Shown here: positions 46,473 to 57,100 of the stretch, in pieces | How the letters are laid out: every line of letters starts with the position of its first letter | How positions within the stretch are numbered: the first letter of the stretch is position 1 | Source: Zygnema cylindricum | Lineage: Eukaryota > Streptophyta > Zygnematophyceae > Zygnematales > Zygnemataceae | DNA: 64,000 nt | Reading direction: 5' to 3' | NCBI GenBank assembly: GCA_037447655.1 | Contig: JBBHKE010002708.1 | Span: 124,001-188,000 of the forward strand | Notes under the pieces: generated by a model | Seen by the model: the letters and a program-made list of their open reading frames with translations, nothing else | What the model was told of the DNA's origin: nothing | Databases searched by the model: none | Made by a program: the position numbers and the translations under genes

Positions 46473-47335
46473 TCATTTAACATCCTCATCATATCGTAAT
46501 AAGTATCCCGATTTCCCTTTAGGATATAGCTTCCACTTAGAACGATTTGTATCTAGACTGAATACTTGACTGCCGAAAACCTTTAAGTGAGATATGTCTG
46601 GTTTCCGGCTTGTCCATCTCTCATAAGGTGTTTGATATTTTATAGCTGAAGTAGAAACTCTATTTTTGAGGTAATTAGCACAGTTCATTGCTTCTGCCCA
46701 AAACCTTTTTCCTATCTTCTTATCTGACAACATACTTCTAGCACTATCACTTAGTGTTCTATTTAACCTTTCAGCTACCCCATTCTGTTCCGCGTTTTCT
46801 AGAACTGTCTTTTGGTGTTGGACCCCATCTTCCCTCAGAAAATCCTCAAACTGGTTAGAAGTATACTCTCCACTATTGTCACGTCTTATTCTCTTGATTG
46901 GAAATTCATGGAGTTTTTCGCTCCATGCTTTATATTGTCTAAAACAATCCTGAGCTTCGAACTTGTTTTTCAAAAAATACACCGGGAATACCGAGACGAA
47001 TCATTAGTGATAGTCATCATAAATCTCTTCCCCTTAGGTGAATGCACTTTAGCCGGTCCCCAAATATCTGTGTGTACTAGATCTAGAATTTTTTCTCCCT
47101 TATAGGTGGCTGTTTTAGGAAAGGGTAATCTGTGTGCTTTACCTTGAGTACATCCACTACAATCACTTATATTATCACTTTCACTGAACTGAATCCCTTC
47201 CACCACTCCCATCTTTTTCATCTCTCTTAACTTATCTAGATTCACATGCCCAAGCCTCTTATGCCACATCATAATATCATGAACACTAGCATAATAAATT
47301 TTCTTCGTTTCATTACTTACAATCAGCCTAAACAT
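46473..47335 (-). pseudogene. GAG-pre-integrase and integrase, Copia element 2
   Basis: The first piece, 46970-47335, has the intact HHCC zinc motif (WHKRLGH, CSGCTQGK) and the first catalytic Asp (HTDIWGP). The expected DDYSRY reads NDSSRY. A frameshift near 46975 leads to 46473-46982, with the second Asp (IRRDNSGEY, canonical DNGGEY) and the Glu (NGVAERLNRT). So the catalytic triad is kept but neighbouring conserved residues have drifted. Confidence 0.9.
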
Positions 47336-47754
47336 CCCATGGCTACCTTTCTCAGCAATGAAATAGACATCCTCCTCAAAACTAGCAGTAAAGACTCCTT
47401 CCCTAGTGCTAGTAAAAAAACCCCTACATCTAATATCGATGTAGAGATGAGGTTTTTGTTCAGCTGCGGAATAAACAATACATTGGAGAATGTTACTATA
47501 GATGTCTTTCCTTCTACTAACACTTTCAGATCTACCGATCCTACAAGAGTAGTAGTGACTATCCTCCCATCCCCGTACTCTATCTCTACGGTGGGAATCT
47601 TTCTTATCTTAGTGAACATGTGTTTATCCTTACACATGTGCATGGAGGCACCTAAATCTACAATCCAGCTTGCTTCACCTTTCAATCGACCGTAAGCACA
47701 TTTCTGCCTTCGTGGAATTTTGACCTCGTTTTTCGCCTCCAACTCCTCATCCAA
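47323..47754 (-). pseudogene. Protease, Copia element 2 (DLG active site)
   Basis: The aspartic protease region SWIVDLGASMHMC carries Leu in place of the Ser/Thr of the D-S/T-G active-site triplet. In retroviral-type proteases this Ser/Thr supports the catalytic Asp; Leu would probably impair activity. A TAG at 47797-47799 lies in phase upstream. A frameshift near 47330 separates it from integrase. Confidence 0.88.
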
Positions 47755-47796
47755 TAGAAGCTCATCGTCCTCGTCCTCAGATTGCGCCTCGTGTAC

Positions 47797-48027
47797 CTAT
47801 GTCACAAGGGCCTTTTTCTTTCCTCTCGGGGTTCCACCAGTCTGCCCCTCCTTTAACCGAAGCTCGGTTAGCTTAGTGCACTCTGCCATATAGTACCCCG
47901 GTTTCTTACAAAAATGACATAAACCTTTGAGTGCCCTTCGTCCAAACTCATCGGCCTGATTTTTCTGCTTGCTTCTCCTATAATTTCCGACCGGTTTCCG
48001 GGAATCCTTGTTCCTCCAATCAGTCAA
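47797..48027 (-). pseudogene. Gag zinc-knuckle region, Copia element 2
   Basis: One zinc-knuckle remnant, CHFCKKPGYYMAEC. The His of CX2CX4HX4C is replaced by Tyr, so zinc binding is likely lost. Basic flanking residues (RRSKQK, RGKKKA) fit an RNA-binding Gag C-terminus. Ends at the in-frame TAG 47797-47799. Confidence 0.85.
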
Positions 48028-48458
48028 GTTGCCAAGGCTTGGCCACTCTTTCCTCCCCTTCGGATCTCAATCGTATTCTCCCGAACGATAATCATCCCTA
48101 CCACTGAGTTCCATATCCACCTTGAGTCCGGCAAGTCTTGCACACGGTTGACTATGTTCTCGAACTCATCGGGTAACTTTATCAGTAAACAGTTAACCTT
48201 TTCTTTTTCACTAAAATCTTTTCCCGCACTCTCTAGCTCCATGAAGAGTGTAGCAAACTCATTGCAAAAATCCAACATTTCCCCCCCTTTGTATACATAT
48301 TCCTTAACTTTCTGATCAACCAACTGTTGTTGCTGAAACGTACCACTTCGGTACATCTCTATGAGAGCCATCCACAGATCGGATGCCCTTTCTACCTGCA
48401 AATGAGGACATGCAAGTCCTTGAGTAAGATGGCGTAGGATGAAGTGCTTTGCCGCCAT
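48024..48458 (-). pseudogene. Gag middle part, Copia element 2
   Basis: Typical Copia Gag (UBN2-like) text: ASDLWMALIEMY, KVKEYVYKGGEMLDFCNEFATLFMELESAG, LLIKLPDEFENIV. The N-terminal region with NYxxW is not found between this frame and the 5' LTR, suggesting a deletion. A frameshift near 48040 leads to the zinc-knuckle frame. Confidence 0.9.
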
Positions 48459-48779
48459 ATTGTTGAAATCCCAGGTTTAAGTATCATTCTCCTTGTTTCT
48501 CGGAATAGGTGACATGAATGCCGAACCGGTTGCTATTCGTGTGACTGTCTCCTTCTCCTTTCCTTTGTCCACCACCTCTCCTTCCTTTGTCTCCTCCGTT
48601 GAGGATGGACCTGTTTCTTTGTGAATATGCTTCCTTCAAACCCTGGAGGAATTCTAAGACTTTATGGATGCCCTAATCGTCCACTCACTATCCCCAACAA
48701 CCTTTTTTCGCATAGAGCTCCTATCATCATATTTTACCAGTATATGAAGCCTGTTCCATTAAAGATTGGTACCCTAGAG

Positions 48780-48794
48780 GGTGGGCCCATAACC
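48780..48794 (-). promoter_or_regulatory. Primer-binding site matching the anticodon arm of initiator tRNA-Met
   Basis: The plus strand reads GGTGGGCCCATAACC directly next to the 5' LTR end at 48795. This equals 15 consecutive bases of the plant initiator tRNA-Met anticodon stem-loop (CAT anticodon inside), so the element's own strand is complementary to it. Drosophila copia and yeast Ty5 prime from such a cut half-tRNA. No match to the usual tRNA 3' end (TGGTATC) is seen. Confidence 0.85.
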
Positions 48795-49860
48795 TGAGAC
48801 TGTGAGACCTCTATAAGTCCTCAGAGTGGACAGCTTCCAAGAAGCCTCTAGGATAACCCTGACCCCTTTGTGTTTCAGTAAGAATAACTGCCACCCTGGC
48901 AAACAAAAACCTGACCAATTTCACCCCTTTGAAGGCAAGACTCCCCTGAGTCGATAGCAATAAGAATCTCTGAATTTGCTCCCTTGAGGAGTAAGTTATG
49001 GAGGGTCAAAGTTGACCTTTTGTAGAGAAGCTCTCTGGGAGAGAGGGTCGTATCTCCTAGTTTTTCTAAGTCCTATCTCACTCACAGACTCTATCTACTG
49101 ATGTACGGAGCCAATCAGATTACACTTTCGTACACAAAAGTACTGCTGCCGGTGTACTTTCTGTACGAACACTGTACGACATGGCCTAAATGTCGACATG
49201 TGGTATATCTGGATTCGCTCCCTTAATCCTCGGAGATGCCGCGATCCAATGTCATTCCGCCACGTGTCATCCGATGTGGCGATGACCAAAAACCACCAAA
49301 ATCCTCTTCCGCGATCTTGGCGTTTAATCATGGCCGTCCGATTAAATTCACATTTAATCGTAGCCGTAATAAATACATACGCGCTATTCGTTTCGCTAAA
49401 GAAATAAATTTGCGGTATTCGTTTCTTATCTGTACTGTAATCCATACTTTTACATTAATGGATCTATGTCTCTTGTAACCTATTTCAGTTAAATGAATAA
49501 TCCTACGTGTTAATGTTTAACTAAATTTCAACCCTATAGTACGTAACACTAGGTCTAGACTTAACGGATAAGGCTACGAGCTACCTGTAGCTTACCGTCC
49601 GGCAAGTACCAGGATCAAATCCTGGAGGCATCACATATTCTTTTAGTAAATAAACCCCTAATGGTAAATAAACTAATATTTATATTGCGTAAACCTCTGG
49701 ATAGCCTAGGTAGCCATGGCTCTAGCTTCCTCTCCAATTTCTCAGTGACTGCGACAAGTTTGAGAGTTAGAGAGAGAAGTTAGAGGTAGACTGCCTCGGC
49801 TTCTTTCTATATTTCTATTTAAACCTAGAAAATACTTTAAAAGGACCATTAATTTCTACA
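48795..49860 (-). repeat. 5' LTR of Copia element 2
   Basis: 1066 bp, the same length as the other LTR and differing by scattered substitutions (a few percent by eye). It keeps CCACGTGTCA at 49260-49269, but the other G-box is changed to GACATGTGGT (49195-49204). Confidence 0.95.
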
Positions 49861-49865
49861 ACATA

Positions 49866-50224
49866 TATACGAAATTAGGGTTGTGTATTCTAAATACGTA
49901 AATTCGCATTAACATAATTAAATCCTTAAACACTAACAAGTAATAAGGATTGGGCAAAGTTATTCGGTTCATCTTATGATAAAACCTTCTTTGTAATGAT
50001 TTCCCCTTATAAAAATAAAATAAGCGGTATAGCTTGGTATGGATAGGCGTGGATTTTTGTAAACTATAGTACCCCACTATTCGTCTGATGAAACGCCACC
50101 CTTATAGGCTGAACCCTAAGCCTTAGGGTTGTGGCCCATTGGAGCCATTTTCAGAGCATAAATGTTCTCATTTAAATAAGACATTCGTTTAGTGCGATGA
50201 CCCGATTTATCATACGATTGTATA
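49866..50224. other. Intergenic, no gene seen
   Basis: AT-rich flank of Copia element 2. Nothing recognised. Confidence 0.5.
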
Positions 50225-50590
50225 TCGTGTATCGCGATTATGCTTTCTTCGCCTCTTTAAGTCTTAGTACATATTTACTTCGTGCACACTTGTCCGATTT
50301 TTGATTGAAGGCCTGCCAATTGCTAATCACAAAGGTGAGACTTTCATCTTTCAATCGCAACCGTCGGAAACTGGACACGTGTGGACAAGACGAAATCGTT
50401 TTATTGTTTTCTAAGAAAAACATTTTTTTCTGTGCACACATGTCCGATTTTGATTGGAGATCTCTAGAGGAAAGTGAGAATCTTGTTTTTCAATCGCAAC
50501 CGTCCAATTAACAATCCAACAAGTGTGCACGGTGTAAAATGTTTGAATTGGCGAAAAAAACACCAATACTAATAGTGGTATTAATAGTGC
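50225..50590. mobile_element. Degenerate TA-type MITE, possibly composite
   Basis: Left ATCGTGTATCGCGATTATG and a right GCGAAAAAAACACCAATACTAATAG block. The internal GCACACTTGTCCGATTTTTGATTG block occurs twice (near 50285 and 50435), suggesting a duplicated or nested copy. Confidence 0.5.
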
Positions 50591-51465
50591 AACATAAGAG
50601 TACTGGGGTGATATTGTATATTCTAATCTACTTGTTTGTGTCCAAATAGTTTCTCCGCCGCAAGTTTAGGAAAAATATTTCTAAGGGTAAGTCCCCATTT
50701 ACTAGAGTATCTACTTTTCTCTGACTTTTTGCACTAAAATTCAGGGAACTTTGACAAAAACTTTAGCCGTACGAGAAAATCATTTTTACCAAAGTAGAGT
50801 GAACATTAATTCATAATTTGGATGTACACCGTGTTTGTCGTCATGTGAACGCATTTTGGCGTTTTATCCTTTTCGACCCCCGGACAATAGAATTCAGCCC
50901 AAAAAAAAACTTCATCCAAAATCACCTCGAGGGGGTGATTTTAGTTCAACTACCGCCCAAATAGCGAATGAAAAACAACCCACACACGCGCCACAAGATT
51001 GTGAAAATTTTAGGACGAGGGAGAGTCCTCGCTAGTTTTGTCCGTGCCCGTCATGCGCATGTATGGGAAATTTTTTGCTGGGGTCTCAAACCTCCACTTT
51101 CATTCATGGGGTCCTTTGCAAAATTTTGCGCCGTTGTCGCCTCTTCCCTCTCCCTCTCACACCATCGCTTTTACCTCACACTTTTTAGAATGAGACACGA
51201 CAATATTGGTATAAAATGAAATATCTTTTAAAAATATTATTTTTGACATTTTTTAGGTTTATTTTTAATGGCAAGTCGAGTGAGAAAATTAGAAAAACGA
51301 AATCGAGAAACCATGGCGGAAAGTTATTGTATCACTGACGTTGACGTTGTCACAAGTGAGCATGACGTCACAATGTCACCAAACCATAGAAGTCCCATTC
51401 GTACGGATTTGGAATTTTTCCCGAAAACTAGGTAGTATTCGCTAGTTTTGTAGATTTCGTACGTC

Positions 51466-51954
51466 TTAGATTGTACGGAAAATTGTATTGACATTAATAA
51501 AAAAAAGTCGTTGCTTCATTTGCGCGCGCGTATTTTTATTTGTCCTCCACTCCGTCTTCAGAAGGAAAATTCCGCCGCTCGCCGCTAGTTCGCTGAACTT
51601 TTTAGAGACGCCATAAATTCCGGCGCTCGCCGCTAGTTCGCTGAACTTTTTAGAGACGCCGTAAATTCCGCCGCTCGCCGCTAGTTCGCTGAAATTTTTA
51701 GAGACGCCGTAAATTCCGCCGCTCGCCGCTAGTTCGCTGAACTTTTTAGAGACGTCATAAATTCCGCCGCTCGCCGCTAGTTCGCTGAACTTTTTAAAGA
51801 CGCCGTAAATTCCGGCGCTCGCCGCTAGTTCGCTGAAATTTTTAGAGACGCCGCTGGTTCGTTGCAACGAACTAGCGGCGAGCGGCGTCTCCAAGGCGGC
51901 TTCCTTGAGTCGTATTGCGTCATTTGCGCGCGCGTATGTTTTTTTGTCCTCCAC
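51466..51954 (-). other. Open frame through the 48-bp minisatellite
   Basis: 162 codons. The centre is a 16-residue repeat (SELAASGGIYGVSKKF with small changes), six times. The unit is a multiple of three, so the frame stays open if one unit lacks stops. The flanks show no domain or signal peptide. Coding status is unproven; I list it because the repeats differ mostly by changes that keep the frame. Confidence 0.25.
51567..51854. repeat. 48-bp minisatellite, six units
   Basis: Units start at 51567, 51615, 51663, 51711, 51759 and 51807, each 48 bp, beginning AAATTCCGCCGCTCGCCGC. They differ at one to three positions each. A half unit in inverted orientation follows at about 51865-51897 across the palindrome TTCGTTGCAACGAA, and a further direct unit is at about 51984-52030. 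The 53-bp segment containing TTTGCGCGCGCGTAT and CTCCACTCCGTCTTCAGAAG occurs on both sides (51516-51569, 51920-51971). Confidence 0.95.
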
Positions 51955-52716
51955 TCCGTCTTCAGAAGGAAGCTGCCGTTGGAGACGCCGTAAATTTCGC
52001 CGCTCGCTGCTAGTTCGTTGAACTTTTCATTTTTTTTGGGTATTGAAAATTTAAAATTTTTGAAATTTGAAAGTCAAAATAAGGTACGAATTTTAAAAAT
52101 TCCGAAATCGTTTGATGCGCACTTTACATAGTAATCGTTAGTTTAATCCGTGCGTGTTATGCGCATGGGACATCTATGCACCAAACCTTAAACATCTACA
52201 ATTTCACAAAAACCTAGACGTCTACCACTGTCGCTGTTTTTGTTGGCGTCACTCATCGTCGGAAGTTTCGTAGTCGGCTTCAATCGTCACAAGTTGTAAC
52301 TACGTCTACAACCGTCACATTTTAAAGTTCCGATTTCATTTTCGCAAATAGGGACGCTCTTCAAAGGAGTACGGAGAATCTTTACTACAGTCCAAAATAC
52401 TTTATCGAAGTACCGATTACATGGGGACGTACCCTAACTTCCGAGGGAACGCCCGATCGCCTCGAACCGGCCAAAAATGTACGGCCATCGACTGAATTCC
52501 TGTACGGATGGACAGCAGGGAATGTTACTGTACTTGTCCTAGACGCTGAATGCTGTACTGTACCTTATGTCCTTGTGTACCACCGGGTAGCCGAAATCTT
52601 CCTGACAAAAAAGTCAAGATTTTCCACTCTGTCAAAGTAGGTTCGGCTACGCTGAGTGACCTTGCAACCGACATTTAGCGTGTGGCTTTGTTTTCTAGCT
52701 AAGATTGTCCGTACTA

Positions 52717-52970
52717 CACCGTGAATCGCTATCATTGTTTAATTCGGCACCCGTAAATTTTGAACCTCTCAGGCCGAAGTTCCATCGGGAGGTTTCTGTA
52801 ATTGTACGGAATGTAATTGTACGAAATACATGACTGGCTGTGACGTTTTAGGCTAATGAATAAATTAGAGTAGAATGTTTTTTGCCGAAACGCCCAAAAT
52901 ACAAATTAGAGTTAATAACACAATTTTTTTTTACCCTAATTATTTCTCAACGCTAATAGCGATTCACGGT
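52717..52970. mobile_element. TA-type MITE
   Basis: Left CACCGTGAATCGCTATCA after TA, right CGCTAATAGCGATTCACGGT followed by AT. The interior includes AATTCGGCACCCGTAAATTTTG, shared with the short subfamily (35520, 61866). Confidence 0.8.
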
Positions 52971-54174
52971 ATAATACAGTATGGGTATCGAGCGAGCGCC
53001 CATACAAGTGTGGGACCTTCGGCACCTCGCGCCGACATTTGGCACCTCTTGGGATCGGGTACGAGAAATAGGGTTTTGTGTTTTGGGTTGTTTTTTTAAT
53101 AAAAAAAAAACAAAAAGAGAAAAAATAAACCCTAAACGAGCGGTCGCCAAAAAATTGCAAGATTCAGTACAGTACAGTATGACGACTCTCCGCCGCACAT
53201 GACAGGGCGCACCATACAGGAACAGAGTAGTCGACCAACATGCCAGGTGGTGTGACGGTCGGCCAGATTTATGATTCCGAGTCATCAGCAAGGTCCCTTG
53301 AATATAGCGACCAGTGTGGGCAACCGACCGTTGTTTTACGAGCCACCGAAAATCCGTACAGAGACAGCGTGCCGGCGTGGGCCTTCTGACCACGGCTGCA
53401 CAGCGACTCTCCCCCCTTTCCCCAAATTCCAACTGCCATACAACGGAACTAAAGTTAAGAACAGCATTATCACGGTCCTGAACTGTAGGAAGTCACAAGG
53501 AAAAGGAGATATTATGTAAAATCTGTTGCCGGTCGGTTTTATTTTGTCTGCTCGACGGCTGATCACATCAAACAGCGCTGGCCGTTACTTCGAAACGTCT
53601 TCACGTAGCAGCTGAGGGGCATGTCACATGGAAACCTGAACCGAACAACGACTAATTAAACCATCATCCATTCGGGGCCTAGGTGATGATCTGCAGTAGA
53701 TATTAGGATGCAGGGGATTGTGGTTGATGGAACTTCTCCCTCGTTAGTTGAAACGGGCTTCGCAGTTCAATAAGGCTGCTCTAATAATTTATAATATAGG
53801 CTGTTGAAGGAAGTAGATAACACTCTGTTAATCCACCAAGCCTTGGCCCAAGGTAGGGGGAGACAGAGACACACACCCAGAACAGAAACCTGAAAAGAGA
53901 CAGAAGAAAACGGTTTTGTATGACCTAGCCAGTCGAGTCCATGGCTTCAGCGTGTAACAACAGTAGGCGAAGGATTTGGTTGTTTCAACAATAAGTTTTT
54001 CTGTTCGCATACATTCTGTTTAGGGTTGCTAACCTGAAGTAATTTGTGGAATTTGCAAAATTCTTTCCACTGCCCTAGTTCAAGCTGCTGTACGTGGAAA
54101 TATTTGTGGTAGACTGGCTTTCACTTTTTCAAATGTGTAGTTTTTGACAATTTTTTTTTTGAACTTTGAAGTTG
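52971..54174. other. Upstream region of the F-box/kelch gene
   Basis: Likely promoter and 5' UTR. Open frames (for example 52953-53432 minus) have no domain. No TATA box is clear. Confidence 0.4.
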
Positions 54175-57100
54175 ATGGATGATGTCTTCGCGGATAACAT
54201 TGGTATAAGCCAAGATCTGTTATCAACTGCACCTTTTTTAGGAAGAAACCATTTGCAGCGTAGTATTGCACCTGGAAACATTATGGGAAGAGGTGGTGAT
54301 CAAGTTGGTAGCGATTCTTTAAAAGTGAGCTCTATATCCCTCGGGAAAGGAGGAAAAATAAATCAGATAGTTCCTTTAGAGACAATTTGTGTTTCTTTGC
54401 ACACACGTGTACAAGCACCTTGTATATGTTCTTCTCCAGGATCCATCACTTTGTCAGTGAAAGTTGATGACCAGCCGCAAGGAAACGATGCAGACAGAGT
54501 GTTTCATGGAGAAACTAATGGAAGTAGAGGTAAAGTTGGAGGGAGTCAATCGAAATTGACATCAAATGTTGGAAATAACCCAGTCAGCACTCAGAAAAAG
54601 TTAGAGAACAACAGTAAGGAGGCTACAGGAAATGGCGAAGAGAGCAATGAGCAGTTTAAGTATGAAGTCGAACAGGCCGAAGGGGAAGAAACTGCTGATG
54701 GAGAGCCAAAAGTTTTAAGGGAACTTCCAGGTGACCTATTACAGTTATGCTTGGCTCGAGTGCCTTACAGATTTCATCCTCGTCTGAAGGCAGTCTGCAA
54801 ACAATGGAGGATGTTAGCAGATGGGCATCGATTGCTTCAGGTCTGCTAGTACCTTCTGTTTTTCATCTTCATGAACCTTTTCTGCCTTCTATTGGCTTTT
54901 ACATGTTTTCTTGTAATGCACATCGGGTAGATGCTAACAGATTACTGTTTGTACGATCTTGCAAAATGCAGGCTTATACAGTGCCAAAGTGGCTGCAGGG
55001 TTGTTGTTTGTATAAATATCTTAAAGGGCTTGCACAGCTTACAGAGTTTAAAAAGAAGTTTAACTGTGTAATGCTCTATTCAATTTTTCGTTCAGGCCTG
55101 AGACTATCAGTAGTCAGGAAGCCTGTAAGCAATCATCGACAATGAATAGTTGATGGGTACAGTGCGGACAAAGACATCCTATTTGTTGGCTGTTGTTTGT
55201 GCAGGACTTAAAGTGTGGGAAGGAAGCAAATCTTTTTGAGTGTGGCTTACCAGAAATTGCAGCATGCTGCCTGTTTTCACTTGCCTATGGGTTAACATGG
55301 AACTCAAAGCAGTTTTCCATTAACATCTAACATGTCTGCAGTCATGTGTAAGCCAGTGCACTAGTTGTTGATGGTGCATGAAAATGGATTTCTGCATGGT
55401 TTTGACCATTGTGCTTAATGTCTGGCTTAAAATAAATTGACGTGTTCCTCCCATAACAGCCAGGTTCTTGTGTTTGTTTGGAAAATTTCATGTCTCATTG
55501 TACTGTGTCAAGGGTTGTCCTTCTGCAGAACACCCCATGAGCTTTTGAAAACGTTTATTCTGTACTTTTTGCAGGCAGCTCCGCCTGTTAGTGGAGACAC
55601 TTTTTAATTTTTCCCTTTTTTTTACTGTGCTACATGGGCGTGGCTATGTTGAAATACTTATGGTAATATTGTAGCCACGTTAAAATGTTACATTGTTCAC
55701 ATTAGTCCCTTCATTGCCAGGCTGCATCTTGCAGTTTCAATTCTTGTTGACATTTCTGCATATGGTGAAATGTGGGTCTGGAAAATCTCTCATCAATTAA
55801 CAGAAATTCTTCATGTGGTGTCAGATAAGGAAGGAGGCTGAGAAGACTGAAGTTTGGACCTTCATATTGGAGAACGAGTACGACTATTACCGAAAATACT
55901 TGGGGTTAAGAGGTCATGCTTATAATCTTTATCGACTGGGCAACACGTCTCCTCCTCCACAGTTAATACTCATTGCCTATCCTTCACAAGGTGGAAAAGC
56001 TGAGTGAAAGCATTTTGTGGATTTCTCTCTTTCTGTTGGAATATTTGTCTTTCCTTTTCCTGTCTTATGTAGCCTATTGCAGGCATCAATCTCGTATTGG
56101 CCTCTATTTGCAGGTCTCAGTCCCATGTCATCTTTATGTGTGGGTGTGTTTTATTTCTAGTTTCTTCAATGTTTTAAAAGCAGTGTTAGAGAGGTGTCAG
56201 TAGATACCTTTTTGACTTATGTTGTAGAGCAGAAGGCAATGAAGTTTGCACTTCTTCAGTGACGTCTTGCCCCTTCCTTTCTTGCACTTCTCCCTGTCTC
56301 ATCATGCTACCCATTTGGTCTTGACACAAGCAGGCTTCCTAAATTTATAATGAGACAAATCTGGGAGCATCTTTGATGGTGTTCATCAATAAGCACCTTA
56401 TATATGTAGCTGAGGGTGTGCCCAACCATCTACTTTAACAGTCACTGTATGCTGACATTTATTCTGACCTTTTGCCAGCTATGGTGATTTGTTCTCCAGG
56501 GCCCCGTATGGCTATATAATGTGGGATGGGGATCGCCCTTATGTTGCACCGTTCGAGGGAGGGCACCCAATTGCCCGTTTGCAAACCCCATTACGTCTAG
56601 AGTATGGGGCTGCAGGTTTTCCTCTTTGAACTTTCCAATTATTTTTGGAATCTCTTTAGTTTTGCAGATTAACCACATTTGTATTTCCATGTCTCTCATT
56701 ACTCTTCAAACTTGTAGCATAGGTGCTTGGTTTTCTGCCACATCTCTACCTCATTTGTAGCAGTCGCTGTTTCCAACTCTTAATTGATTTTGCCTTCTCA
56801 ATCGACAGTTTACTTACTTGATACCTGGCGTGGTAATGTTGCACAGGCGCAGACAGTCGCCTCTATGTGATGGGCGGCCGTCCGGCCTTAAACGGATGGC
56901 ATACAGGATTTTCAAAGCCTCCTGCATGGGAGGTTTTTTCTCGTGTGGATGTCTATAATCCTGTTGATAACACATGGCAGCAAGTCACCCCCATGCCGGT
57001 GGCTCGTTATGGTTTCGCCACTGGAGCTTTGAAAGACCCCCGGACCAATCAGGTCAGTTGCTGAACTTGTTACAGCGTTTGCTTCCTGGTGGGAGGTTGT

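Larger units (their letters stand above)
43382..49860 (-). mobile_element. Ty1/Copia LTR retrotransposon 2 (full length, decayed)
   Basis: 6479 bp between two 1066-bp direct repeats (43382-44447 and 48795-49860), flanked by the exact 5-bp duplication ACATA (43377-43381, 49861-49865). It lies on the minus strand: Gag at about 48458, RNase H ending at 44572. Domain order Gag, zinc knuckle, protease, integrase, RT, RNase H marks Copia. The frames are broken by at least five in-frame stops and several shifts. The N-terminal part of Gag appears to be missing. It carries an unusual primer site and mutated protease and zinc-knuckle residues. Confidence 0.97.
50830..52440 (-). repeat. Dispersed repeat family G, copy 4 (inverted, with insert)
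   Basis: On the minus strand it carries the family landmarks: GATTCTCCGTAC near 52370, TGTGACGGTTGTAGACGT near 52300, TGACGTCATGCTCACTTGT near 51360 and the CGAGGTGATTTT block near 50930. Between the halves (about 51410-52160) sits unrelated DNA with the 48-bp minisatellite. Confidence 0.6.

Noticed and set aside
51567-51854. Regular repeats resembling a CRISPR array
   Set aside because: Units are contiguous without unique spacers, in plant DNA; it is a minisatellite.
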